Positions 34,539-42,385 of a DNA stretch of 64,000 nt are shown here, piece after piece. The translations under genes and the position numbers were made by a program. The notes below the pieces were generated by a model that did no database searches, had not been told where the DNA came from, and saw only the letters and a list, made by a program, of their open reading frames with translations. Positions within the stretch are counted from its first letter, which is position 1; each line of letters starts with the position of its first letter. Origin of the DNA: Paenibacillus sp. Soil522 (GTDB taxonomy: Bacteria; Bacillota; Bacilli; Paenibacillales; Paenibacillaceae); assembly GCF_001428245.1 (NCBI RefSeq), contig NZ_LMRV01000001.1, positions 156,600-220,599 on the forward strand, in the 5' to 3' direction.

Positions 34539-34634
34539 TTGGAAAACCCCTTTCTTGATTTGGAACGTCATGGCTGTCTATGAGCTTGTCATTTACTCTA
34601 TTGTATACGAAAGTGACGAACGGAGGAAACGTTA

Positions 34635-35768
34635 ATGATTGCAAAAGAACGGCTAGTTAATGAATTTATGGAATTGGTGAGAGTAGATAGCGAAACGAAG
34701 CATGAGCAGGAAATAAGCCGTGTCCTTAAGCAAAAGTTCGAAGCGCTTGGTTTGCAAATTAGCGAGGATGATGCCGCGGCAAAGACGGGCCATGGAGCAG
34801 GCAACCTATTCGCGATTTGGGAAGCAGAGGGTGCGGACGCAGCAGCACCGACCATTTTTTTCACCTGTCATATGGATACAGTTACGCCTGGCGTGGGCAT
34901 TAAACCGCAGCTTGACGCTGATGGATACATAAGAAGCGATGGCACGACTATTCTCGGCGCCGATGACAAGGCCGGTATATCAGCTATATTTGAGGCCATA
35001 CGCGTCGTTAAGGAGCAGTCCATTCCGCATGGCCGCATCCAATTTGTCATCACGGTTGGCGAGGAGTCGGGTCTTTTAGGCGCACGCGCGCTTGACGCGT
35101 CGAAGCTGGAGGCGAAGTTCGGGTATGCGCTGGATTCAAACGGAGCAATTGGCGATATCGCGGTGGCAGCGCCAACGCAGGCTAAGGTTACAATCAAAAT
35201 GTATGGACGGTCGGCGCATGCAGGCGTAAATCCGGAGGATGGCATAAGTGCAATTCAGGTTGCGGCGAAGGCGATCGCGAGAATGCGGCTTGGCCGCATC
35301 GATAATGAAACGACAGCAAACATTGGCCGGTTTGAGGGCGGCGGCGCTACGAATATCGTGTGTGACTTCGTAAAGCTGGATGCTGAAGCGAGAAGCATTG
35401 TTCAGCATAAGCTGGACAATCAAATCGAAGCGATGCGCAAAGCTGTGGAGAGTGCGGCAGAGGAGTTTGGAGCACGCGGCGAGCTGGAAAGCGAAATTAT
35501 ATATCCAGCCTACCAGTATGATGATGAGGATTCCGTCGTACAGCTGGCGAAAAAAGCAATCGCAGCAATCGGTCGAACGCCGCGTACATTTCACTCCGGC
35601 GGAGGCAGCGACGCGAATATTTTTAACGGCTTAGGAATCCCTACCGTAAATTTGGCTGTCGGTTATGAGCATATTCATACGACAAAGGAACAGATTAAGG
35701 TAGAGGATTTGGTCAAAACGACCGAGCTCGTTGTAGAAATTATGAAACAAGCTGCTTTTGCGGAGTAA
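34635..35768 (+). CDS. M20 family peptidase T-like (PepT2/YqjE)
   Basis: A 377-residue dizinc exopeptidase close to B. subtilis YqjE and tripeptidase T. Metal-binding motifs are in order: FFTCHMDTVTPG (His and Asp), LGADDKAG (bridging Asp), GEESGLLGA (catalytic and ligand Glu), and the late His in GYEHIHT. A dimerisation insert (about 180-285, MYGRSAHAGVNPEDGISAI) is typical for M20. ATG 34635 follows CGGAGGAAACG. Cytoplasmic peptide degradation is the likely role; substrate unknown. Confidence 0.9.
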   Translation: MIAKERLVNEFMELVRVDSETKHEQEISRVLKQKFEALGLQISEDDAAAKTGHGAGNLFAIWEAEGADAAAPTIFFTCHMDTVTPGVGIKPQLDADGYIRSDGTTILGADDKAGISAIFEAIRVVKEQSIPHGRIQFVITVGEESGLLGARALDASKLEAKFGYALDSNGAIGDIAVAAPTQAKVTIKMYGRSAHAGVNPEDGISAIQVAAKAIARMRLGRIDNETTANIGRFEGGGATNIVCDFVKLDAEARSIVQHKLDNQIEAMRKAVESAAEEFGARGELESEIIYPAYQYDDEDSVVQLAKKAIAAIGRTPRTFHSGGGSDANIFNGLGIPTVNLAVGYEHIHTTKEQIKVEDLVKTTELVVEIMKQAAFAE

Positions 35769-35835
35769 GCAAAGGTTGATCATTTTATGGAAAATGATTG
35801 CAGCTTGCGGAATTTGCTAGCTGTAACATGACAGA

Positions 35836-35888
35836 AAGCCCTTCAATCCTAGAGCTCAGCGTTAGCTGAACGCGGATGGAGGGTTTTT
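35836..35888 (+). terminator. Terminator after the M20 peptidase gene
   Basis: AAGCCCTTCAATCC pairs with GGATGGAGGGTTT, with an inner CTCAGC / GCTGAA pairing, followed by T5. It also lies just beyond the 3' end of the minus-strand mciZ-like gene. Confidence 0.83.
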
Positions 35889-35908
35889 GTCTGCTTGACA
35901 GGCCCGGA

Positions 35909-36073
35909 CTAATTCGTTTTTTCCAAAGGAACGCGGCGCACGCTGATGACGTTTGTATATTCGGTCATTGGAGTTCTAGATAGCGATGCGGCAGACAGCT
36001 TGCGAAGCTGTTGACGTATTTCCCAGCCTTTTCCTACTAAACGTAAATGGTTCAACCCAACATATTGTTTCAT
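35909..36073 (-). CDS. mciZ: MciZ-like FtsZ inhibitor peptide (54 aa)
   Basis: A 54-residue minus-strand protein, MKQYVGLNHLRLVGKGWEIR at the N-terminus. The LRLVGKGWEIRQQLRKL segment matches the core of B. subtilis MciZ (VVLVGKAWEIRAKLKEY), a 40-residue mother-cell peptide that caps FtsZ filaments and blocks Z-ring formation during sporulation. The neighbour nudF is also the neighbour of mciZ in B. subtilis. AGGGGCG lies about eight bases before the ATG at 36073. It has roughly 14 extra C-terminal residues (NVISVRRVPLEKTN). A GCATAAC ... CATAACTA pair 14 bases apart upstream might be a weak SigE promoter. Confidence 0.75.
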   Translation of the reverse strand: MKQYVGLNHLRLVGKGWEIRQQLRKLSAASLSRTPMTEYTNVISVRRVPLEKTN

Positions 36074-36080
36074 ATTATTC

Positions 36081-36119
36081 GCCCCTGTCGTTTTGATATA
36101 ATGATAGTTATGCAGGGGC
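36081..36119. repeat. Inverted repeat GCCCCTG/CAGGGGC in the mciZ-nudF divergent region
   Basis: GCCCCTG (36081-36087) and CAGGGGC (36113-36119) flank a perfect TATAAT (36097-36102) that could be the -10 for nudF. One arm contains the mciZ ribosome site. It could be an operator or a leader hairpin for either gene. Confidence 0.5.
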
Positions 36120-36170
36120 AGGACAAGTTATGCTCACGATAAGCAAACACATTTAAAGGAGCGATTACGA

Positions 36171-36734
36171 TTGGAAGAGCAACAACGAGCAGCGTTATGG
36201 CGTGAGGAAACGATTAAGACAGATCCGATTTTTGAAGGCAAATTGATTTCGCTGCAGGTAGATACGGTTGCGCTGGCAGATGGCCGGACCGCAACAAGGG
36301 AAATAGTAAAGCATCCCGGCGCGGCGGCAGTCATGGCGCTATTGGATGGCAAACTGCTTGTAGTCGAGCAATTCCGCAAGCCGCTTGAAAAATTTCAGAT
36401 CGAAATTCCGGCGGGCAAGCTTGATCCTGGCGAAGACCCGCTCACCGCGGCTGCCCGCGAGCTGGAGGAGGAAACAGGCTACCGCTCGAACGATCTTAAG
36501 CTCCTAAGCGCTTTCTATACCTCACCGGGATTCGCAGATGAGAAGCTGTATATCTACTTCACCGACAAGGTCGAGCAAGGCGTCCAAAACCCCGATGAGG
36601 ATGAAGATCTAAAGGTCGAAGCGATCACCCTTGAGCAAGCCGAAGCCTACATACAAGAAGGCCGCATAAGCGATGCAAAAACGATACTAGCCATCTACGC
36701 TTGGAAACTATACACCCTGACAGGTCGGCTCTAG
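36171..36734 (+). CDS. nudF: ADP-ribose pyrophosphatase (Nudix)
   Basis: Hydrolyses ADP-ribose to AMP and ribose 5-phosphate. The 187-residue protein has the Nudix box GKLDPGEDPLTAAARELEEETGY (about 83-105) preceded by the family's FEGKLISLQVDTVALADGR and VEQFRKPLEKFQIEIPAG. It starts at TTG 36171, nine bases after AAAGGAG. A short hairpin (AGGTCGGCT / AGCCGACCT, 36722-36742) spans the stop codon but lacks a T run. Confidence 0.94.
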   Translation: MEEQQRAALWREETIKTDPIFEGKLISLQVDTVALADGRTATREIVKHPGAAAVMALLDGKLLVVEQFRKPLEKFQIEIPAGKLDPGEDPLTAAARELEEETGYRSNDLKLLSAFYTSPGFADEKLYIYFTDKVEQGVQNPDEDEDLKVEAITLEQAEAYIQEGRISDAKTILAIYAWKLYTLTGRL

Positions 36735-36894
36735 CCGACCTTCCCCCACAACATACCCGTCATACCTCCATGAACGTCCTCATACATTAGAAAGACAACC
36801 TCTCTATAAAAAATATTGATGTTAGAATGTCTAAATTCATCATAAACAAATGCACTTAACCGACATCTAAGCTCTCCTTGTGGTCAAACTTCCA

Positions 36895-37049
36895 GCGTAT
36901 CCCGCAGGGACGAAAGCGGTCTACCTCAGACGTTACACTCAATACCGCAACTAGGCCTCCTACGTTATTCCAATTGCAGGGTCCAGAGGGTGCAACCCTT
37001 GGGGCCCTCCCTTGGAAGGGAGGGTTTGGGTGGGTTCGAAAAGCACTTA
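36895..37049 (+). repeat. Dispersed intergenic repeat, copy A
   Basis: About 155 bases that recur in the ribE-ribBA spacer (56610-56763). Best-conserved blocks are CCCGCAGGGACGAAAGCG at the left and CCTTGGGGCCCTCCCTTGG continuing to GGTTCGAAAAGC at the right. It contains a perfect hairpin CCCTCCCTT-GG-AAGGGAGGG (37005-37024). It fills the nudF-spoIIM spacer (36735-37166), which otherwise shows nothing else I can support. Confidence 0.85.
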
Positions 37050-37166
37050 GAGTTGGGTCGTTTCTTAAGGATTCGAAAAGCTTTAAAATGTTGTAAATGG
37101 TTTTAAGGGGTTGGGGTTGGGAAATTGTCTTCATGATTAGGGAGTATTCTGAGCGTTCAAAAGCCC

Positions 37167-37853
37167 TTGAGGGCTCTGGAGAAGTCCTTCAACAAAGGGG
37201 TGGGTTCCACAATCGTGAAAGGTTTGGTGACTATGGCAAAAAATCAGTTATCATTGTATGTATTTGTATCGGTTTTATTTGTAGTTGGCGTTATATTCGG
37301 CGCGTTAATGGTTAATGCGCTTACGCTTGAGCAGCAGCAGGAGCTGGCTCAGGACGTGAATCAATATGTTCAGCTGATGAATGCGAAAATCGGCGCGGGA
37401 GAGGCGCATGCATTCTGGGAACGGTTTTTTTTTCACAGCAAGTGGCTGCTTCTATTGTGGCTGCTCGGCATCACGGTTGTCGGAATTCCAGGCGTGCTTG
37501 CGCTTAATTTTTTGAAGGGTGCTCTGGTAGGATTTTCGGTAGGGACGCTCATTAATCAGTATGCATGGAAGGGAGTACTCTTCTCTCTCGTATCGATCGC
37601 GCCGCAAAATATAATCGCTGTTCCGGCGATGATCATCATGAGCGCTGCTGCCATCTCGTTCTCCATGTTTGTTATCAAAAACAGGCTTCTCCGGCAGAAG
37701 GGTGAGCTAGCCCCTCAGCTGGGTTCTTATACATCGACCGCTGTGCTGATGCTCATTCTTTTTGCTGGTGCGGCGCTGTTAGAAACCTTTATTTCTCCTG
37801 CTCTAATCGCTTTGGTTACACCTCTTCTTTCGTCTGCGATCGCCACAAACTGA
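37167..37853 (+). CDS. spoIIM: Stage II sporulation protein M
   Basis: Membrane protein of the SpoIID-SpoIIM-SpoIIP machine that degrades septal peptidoglycan and drives engulfment. The 228-residue maximal form has about five membrane helices; LYVFVSVLFVVGVIFGALMVNAL and FLKGALVGFSVGTLINQYAWKG plus SIAPQNIIAVPAMIIMSAAAISFS correspond to the conserved parts of SpoIIM. The start is uncertain: TTG 37167 is the longest; GTG 37215 (after GGGGTGGG) and ATG 37233 (after AAAGG) are alternatives, the first of these giving a length near the 214 residues of B. subtilis. No clear SigE promoter is visible upstream. Confidence 0.9.
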   Translation: MRALEKSFNKGVGSTIVKGLVTMAKNQLSLYVFVSVLFVVGVIFGALMVNALTLEQQQELAQDVNQYVQLMNAKIGAGEAHAFWERFFFHSKWLLLLWLLGITVVGIPGVLALNFLKGALVGFSVGTLINQYAWKGVLFSLVSIAPQNIIAVPAMIIMSAAAISFSMFVIKNRLLRQKGELAPQLGSYTSTAVLMLILFAGAALLETFISPALIALVTPLLSSAIATN

Positions 37854-37864
37854 CACCAAAACGT

Positions 37865-37894
37865 TTGACTTTATGACAGGTTAGCACCTATAAT
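37865..37894 (+). promoter_or_regulatory. Vegetative promoter of fur
   Basis: TTGACT (37865-37870), 18-base spacer and TATAAT (37889-37894). No Fur or PerR operator is evident around it. Confidence 0.8.
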
Positions 37895-37945
37895 GAGAGG
37901 AAACGTTTCCTGAAATAGGCACAGTCATGCGGTAGGGGGGAATTC

Positions 37946-38419
37946 ATGGAAGCCCGGATTGAGAAGATCAAACAACAGTTGCAGTCGCAGGGCTACAAAT
38001 TAACCCCGCAGCGCGAAGCAACGGTGCGTGTTTTACTTGAGAATGAAGACGACCACCTGAGCGCTGAAGATGTATTTATGCTAGTAAAGGATAAAGCCCC
38101 AGAAATCGGACTTGCAACGGTTTATCGGACATTGGAATTGCTAAGCGAAATGCATGTTGTCGAAAAATTGAATTTCGGCGATGGGGTAGCGCGTTACGAT
38201 CTGCGTACGGACAGCAACAAACATCATCACCATCACTTAATATGCGTGCAATGTGGAACAATGGATGAAATTAAGGAAGACTGGCTTTTGCCATTAGAAG
38301 AACGGCTTGAGCAGGAATACGGATTTTTTGTTATCGACCACCGCCTTGATTTTCAAGGTATTTGCCATCGATGCAAAGAAAAAAACGATAACGCAAAACC
38401 GACTGAAAATCAAACTTAA
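37946..38419 (+). CDS. fur: Ferric uptake regulator family (Fur)
   Basis: Metal-responsive winged-helix repressor. The 157-residue protein has QGYKLTPQREATVRVLLENEDDHLSAEDVF, recognition helix APEIGLATVYRTLELLSEM, the His-rich HHHHHLICVQCGTMDEI metal region and a second CxxC (CHRC), as in Zn-structured Fur proteins. ATG 37946 follows AGGGGGG. Position between spoIIM and yqzK-xerD matches B. subtilis fur; PerR or Zur cannot be fully excluded from sequence, but context favours Fur. Confidence 0.9.
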   Translation: MEARIEKIKQQLQSQGYKLTPQREATVRVLLENEDDHLSAEDVFMLVKDKAPEIGLATVYRTLELLSEMHVVEKLNFGDGVARYDLRTDSNKHHHHHLICVQCGTMDEIKEDWLLPLEERLEQEYGFFVIDHRLDFQGICHRCKEKNDNAKPTENQT

Positions 38420-38462
38420 ACGGCTTGGCTGCCCAGCATAACTGGACGGCAAAGCCGTTTTG
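38418..38462. terminator. Terminator between convergent fur and the protease gene
   Basis: AAACGGCTT ... AAGCCGTTTT with inner TGCC / GGCA-type pairing. Strong T run on the plus strand; on the minus strand only TTTAAGTTT follows, so it may work in both directions with different strength. Confidence 0.8.
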
Positions 38463-38471
38463 GCATTTTTA

Positions 38472-39629
38472 TCAGGCTTTAAAGATTCGATCAAGCTGCA
38501 TCAGACCTGCGCCCTGTGCGAGCGAGCTGTAATTTTTCAGCTTAAGCGCCCGGTTTCGAAGCCTGGTTTTTACCGCGTTCGGGCTTAAGCCCGGTTTTCC
38601 AGCCAGCAGCAAAGCGGCTCCGCCTGAAACATGTGGCGCAGCCATACTCGTGCCGGAAAGTTTTATATATTTGCCGTTTAGCCAGGTCGATAATATATTT
38701 ACGCCCGGTGCTGAAAGTCCGATCCCGCGGCCTCTGCTGCTGAAGCTGGCAATTTTATTCAAACGAGTAGAAGCGGCAACAGCAATCGTCTCAGTAAAAG
38801 AAGCAGGCTCGTCAATTTTTCCGCTTGAGCTCCCTGAGTTACCTGCCGAGGCTACGATGACAATCCCTTGCTTAGCTGCACGCTTTATCGTATTGTGCAG
38901 CGTATTGCTGCTCTGGGAGCCAAGGATGCCAAAGCTCATATTTATAACATGCATCCGGTTATTGATGCACCAATTGATTCCTTCGATAATATCCGAAACA
39001 AACCCCGAACCGTTCTTATCGAGAGCTTTAACTGCGTACAATTTCACTGCTGGAGCGGTACCCGTTATTTTGCCGGCTATGCCGATTGCTGCGATGATTC
39101 CTGCTACATGAGTGCCGTGTCCATTGTCGTCTGCGAAGGAGCGCCCATTGATCGTGTTTTTTCCTCCGGCTAACCGCAAATTGGGATGAGCGGCTATTCC
39201 AGTGTCGATAATCGCGACTTTTATTGATTTTCCTCTCGTTATAGTCCATGCGGCGGGTGCTTTTATACGCTTAATATTCCACGTAACAAGAGCGCTCTTA
39301 TTTGCATGGTTCAATAATGGCGTTGAGGGGCGTTGACATGCGATTGGCTTTTTAAGTATTAAGCAGTGAGCGCGGATTTTGAAGTCTTTTTCAATTAGCT
39401 TAATGTGAGGGTTTTTCGCTAACGCCTTCAATGAAGTTCTCTTATGAAAATGGCAACCGATAATTCGGCTGCTTGAAACGGTCTTGAACGGATTGACTCC
39501 TAATTCCTTAAGCTGCTTTAGGCATCGCCTATAAGACTGTCCTGAACGAAACGTTAACAGCTTGCGGTGGGTATGTTTAGAAGGTTTACATGATGTGCAG
39601 CTTTTAAATATCGCTTTAAGTTTAAACAA
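38472..39629 (-). CDS. Subtilisin-family (S8) serine protease, cationic, no signal peptide
   Basis: A 385-residue protease with a complete catalytic triad: D142 (IDTGI), H171 (NGHGTHVAG) and S328 (SGTSMAAPHVSGG), plus oxyanion N264 (SAGNSG). Residues about 25-90 look like an I9-type propeptide. The N-terminus MFKLKAIFKSCTSCKPSKH is basic with no hydrophobic signal segment, and the whole protein is rich in Lys, Arg and Ala; the two Cys could bind metal or form a disulfide. It starts at TTG 39629 behind AGGGGG (11 bases). It is divergent from ald and convergent with fur. Whether it is secreted by an unusual route or intracellular is open. Confidence 0.9.
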   Translation of the reverse strand: MFKLKAIFKSCTSCKPSKHTHRKLLTFRSGQSYRRCLKQLKELGVNPFKTVSSSRIIGCHFHKRTSLKALAKNPHIKLIEKDFKIRAHCLILKKPIACQRPSTPLLNHANKSALVTWNIKRIKAPAAWTITRGKSIKVAIIDTGIAAHPNLRLAGGKNTINGRSFADDNGHGTHVAGIIAAIGIAGKITGTAPAVKLYAVKALDKNGSGFVSDIIEGINWCINNRMHVINMSFGILGSQSSNTLHNTIKRAAKQGIVIVASAGNSGSSSGKIDEPASFTETIAVAASTRLNKIASFSSRGRGIGLSAPGVNILSTWLNGKYIKLSGTSMAAPHVSGGAALLLAGKPGLSPNAVKTRLRNRALKLKNYSSLAQGAGLMQLDRIFKA

Positions 39630-39792
39630 TGGACGTGGAACCCCCTAAAATGGCATTTTACTCCTTCAGTTTATGAGGGTGACCGCATTTCCGTATGGGT
39701 TACTGTCAATTACGCACATATTTTTTGAAATATAACAAAGCATAGAAAGGATCAGTGTTTTTATTATAATTCACCGTGAAATGGCGGCAAGG

Positions 39793-39814
39793 ACGATCAT
39801 TCCTGACTGATCGT
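39793..39814. promoter_or_regulatory. Inverted repeat upstream of ald (candidate operator)
   Basis: ACGATCA (39793-39799) and TGATCGT (39808-39814), an 8-base gap, in the divergent spacer between the protease gene and ald, 66 bases before the ald start. Could bind a regulator of alanine catabolism; unproven. Confidence 0.45.
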
Positions 39815-39879
39815 TCATACAACATAATAAGAGTATATTTAAGTTGTGAGATTAGGAAAAAGCCTGGGAGGAAATAGAC

Positions 39880-41022
39880 ATGATTGTGGGAGTTCCGAAG
39901 GAAATTAAACAAAGCGAATATCGTGTCGCCTTAACCCCTGCAGGCGTTACGATGCTGGTTGCAGCCGGACATCGCGTGCTCGTCGAATCGGGAGCAGGGA
40001 GAGGAAGCGGCTTCGCGGATAGTGATTATGAGAGTGAAGGAGCCGAGCTTATAAGCACGGCGGCGGAGGTTTGGTCACGAGCTGAAATGATCATGAAGGT
40101 TAAGGAGCCGCTTCCAGAGGAATTTGCTTATTTTCGCGAAGGCTTGCTGCTGTTTACTTATTTGCATTTAGCAGCGGCTCCCGAATTGACGAAAGCTCTC
40201 GTCGATAAAGGCGTTACGGGTGTTGCTTATGAGACGATTCAGCTAGCTAACGGCAGCCTGCCGCTGCTCACGCCTATGAGTGAAGTGGCAGGGAGAATGT
40301 CTGTTCAGGTAGGCGCGCAATTTTTAGAAGCATTTAACGGCGGAAGAGGCGTGCTGCTTGGCGGGGTGCCGGGTGTACCGCCTGCGGAGGTCGTTATCAT
40401 CGGCGGCGGCATCGTGGGCACGAATGCTGCGAAAATTGCGCTTGGAATGGGTGCCAACGTGAGCATTTTGGAGAGAAGCGCCGATCGCATGAGGTACTTG
40501 GACGATACGTTTGGCGGAAGAATTCATACGCTGATGTCCAGCCCTTATCAGATAGCCGAAGCCGTTCTGAAAGCCGATTTGTTGATTGGAGCTGTTCTTA
40601 TACCGGGTGCGCGGGCTCCTCATTTGGTGACGGAGCAAATGGTGCAAAGCATGAAGAAAGGAGCGGTAATCGTAGATGTTGCAGTCGATCAAGGCGGCTC
40701 AATAGCAACCGTTGACCGGCCGACTACCCATAAGGATCCGATTTATGTGAAGCATGGCGTTGTTCATTATGCGGTTGCCAATATTCCGGGCGCGGTGCCT
40801 CGTACATCGACATTTGCATTGACGAATGTGACGATGCCTTATGCGGTAGACTTGGCAAATCACGGCATGGAGGCAGTGCGAAAAAGCATACCGCTGCAAA
40901 AAGGAGTCAATACCCATGCCGGAAAAGTAACCTATGAACCGGTTGCGGTCGCTACCGGCTTGCCTTTTACACCGCTTGAAAAATGGATGGACAGTGTTCC
41001 CTATGACAGCCTGCAGGAATGA
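39880..41022 (+). CDS. ald: Alanine dehydrogenase
   Basis: NAD-dependent deamination of L-alanine to pyruvate, important for growth on alanine and for sporulation in Bacillus. The 380-residue protein starts [20 protein letters not shown] and has the substrate Lys/His segments VKVKEPLP-type ([11 protein letters not shown]) and FTYLHLA, the NAD-binding [21 protein letters not shown], and [12 protein letters not shown] 39880 follows GGGAGG. Stands alone between divergent protease gene and yqzK. Confidence 0.96.
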   Translation: MIVGVPKEIKQSEYRVALTPAGVTMLVAAGHRVLVESGAGRGSGFADSDYESEGAELISTAAEVWSRAEMIMKVKEPLPEEFAYFREGLLLFTYLHLAAAPELTKALVDKGVTGVAYETIQLANGSLPLLTPMSEVAGRMSVQVGAQFLEAFNGGRGVLLGGVPGVPPAEVVIIGGGIVGTNAAKIALGMGANVSILERSADRMRYLDDTFGGRIHTLMSSPYQIAEAVLKADLLIGAVLIPGARAPHLVTEQMVQSMKKGAVIVDVAVDQGGSIATVDRPTTHKDPIYVKHGVVHYAVANIPGAVPRTSTFALTNVTMPYAVDLANHGMEAVRKSIPLQKGVNTHAGKVTYEPVAVATGLPFTPLEKWMDSVPYDSLQE

Positions 41023-41099
41023 TGGCATATTCGCATAAGCCTCCTCATATGGTGATATGGATGGACAATCGTATCGGCATTATAAGGAGGCTGGTTTGC

Positions 41100-41333
41100 A
41101 TGGTTTTTTCTATCCGGAAATGGACGAGCCGCATCGTTTTTATCGTTATTTTTGCTGTATTGCTTCTTGCCGTAACGGGGAGCTACCGCTGGCTGGCCGA
41201 TGCGATTTCTCCTGTTCACCCCTATCGGGAACCCAAGGGGGCTGCCCTAAAAGTATTTGTTACGGATCCAAACTCGCCTGACAGCAAAAATGCCGCCGAC
41301 CGGCTGCGATGGTTTTATTGGTACGGAGAGTAA
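41100..41333 (+). CDS. yqzK: YqzK family (DUF4227) small membrane protein
   Basis: A 77-residue protein with one membrane helix (about 12-32) and a short extracytoplasmic tail ending DRLRWFYWYGE. This is the DUF4227 family that lies just upstream of xerD in Bacillus. I start at ATG 41100, eight bases after AAGGAGG. Function unknown; the conserved link with xerD is the only clue. Confidence 0.8.
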   Translation: MVFSIRKWTSRIVFIVIFAVLLLAVTGSYRWLADAISPVHPYREPKGAALKVFVTDPNSPDSKNAADRLRWFYWYGE

Positions 41334-41447
41334 AGGTTTGTACAGGTTGCACAGATTATCGGATCAAGCAGGATTTATGGCGTCGAATGTTGAATGGTTT
41401 TGTAGAATAAGGTTGTCAGTAAGTTGCCTTATGTGAAAGGAATTCCA

Positions 41448-42338
41448 ATGAAGGATTATTTAAATCATTTTATTCAATATTTACGCATGGAACGGGGATT
41501 GTCTGTAAATACGCTGTCATCCTATAAACGGGATTTGAATCAATTTATTTTCTATGTGGAAGCGCAAGGTCTTACTGCGCTGGCCGCCGTGCAAAGACAC
41601 CACATTACAAGGTATATGCTGCATTTGAAGGAACAAGGAAGGAAGGCAACGACACTATCCCGGCATATTGTATCCGTCCGAGCCTTTTTTCTCTATTTGG
41701 TTACCGAAGGACTCATTGTGAACAATCCGTCCATTTATCTGGAGGCGCCCAAGCAAGAGAAGAAACCGCCGAGCATATTAAGCGTTGCTGCTATCAGCAC
41801 GCTGCTAGAGACACCTAACAGCGCAAGCGCTGCAGGCAAACGGGATAAAGCGATGTTGGAGCTTATTTATGCAACGGGAATTCGTGTGTCTGAACTTGTG
41901 TCGCTCAATATGGAGCATATTAATTTGCAGATGGGGTTCATTCAATGTATCGGCACAGGCCTCAGGGAAAGAATTGTTCCTTTCGGTCGGCTCGCCGCAG
42001 ACGCATTAACAGATTATCTGCAAACAGGCAGAAATGAATTGTTGACGCTTAGAGAGTCGGAATCCGCTCTGTTTCTTAATCATTTGGGTACTCGTTTAAC
42101 AAGACAAGGGTTTTGGAAAACGATAAAGAAGTACGCGAAGGAAGCTGGAATTGAGGAAGAAATTACGCCTCATACGCTAAGACATTCGGTCGCAGCACAT
42201 TTATTGGACAATGGCGCCGATATTCGGGCCGTTCAGGAGCTGCTGGGGCATGCGGATATTTCGACCACGCTCAAGTATTCGCAGGTACCCAAAACGCGTA
42301 TGAAGGAAGTATATAACCGAGCCCATCCGCGAGCTTAA
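41448..42338 (+). CDS. xerD: Tyrosine recombinase XerD (catalytic lysine replaced)
   Basis: Site-specific recombinase that with XerC resolves chromosome dimers at dif. The 296-residue protein has a SAM-like N-terminal core-binding domain and a catalytic domain with R146, H242, R245, H268 and nucleophile Y277, each two less than R148, H244, R247, H270 and Y279 in E. coli XerD. The aligned position of catalytic K172 is T170 ([14 protein letters not shown] in place of GKGxKERIVP). ATG 41448 follows AAAGGAA. Located yqzK-xerD-deoB-punA as in Bacillus. Confidence 0.93.
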   Translation: MKDYLNHFIQYLRMERGLSVNTLSSYKRDLNQFIFYVEAQGLTALAAVQRHHITRYMLHLKEQGRKATTLSRHIVSVRAFFLYLVTEGLIVNNPSIYLEAPKQEKKPPSILSVAAISTLLETPNSASAAGKRDKAMLELIYATGIRVSELVSLNMEHINLQMGFIQCIGTGLRERIVPFGRLAADALTDYLQTGRNELLTLRESESALFLNHLGTRLTRQGFWKTIKKYAKEAGIEEEITPHTLRHSVAAHLLDNGADIRAVQELLGHADISTTLKYSQVPKTRMKEVYNRAHPRA

Positions 42339-42385
42339 ACGGACTGGCGACGCTGCATGCACGGACAGAGGAGGGAGTCATACAT

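Noticed and set aside
36856..37315. Open frames on both strands across the repeat before spoIIM
   Set aside because: They consist of the dispersed repeat and are not preserved in reading frame in its second copy at 56610-56763.
37861..37945. PerR or Fur operator in the fur promoter region
   Set aside because: Only a half-site-like TATAATGA is present; no palindromic box.
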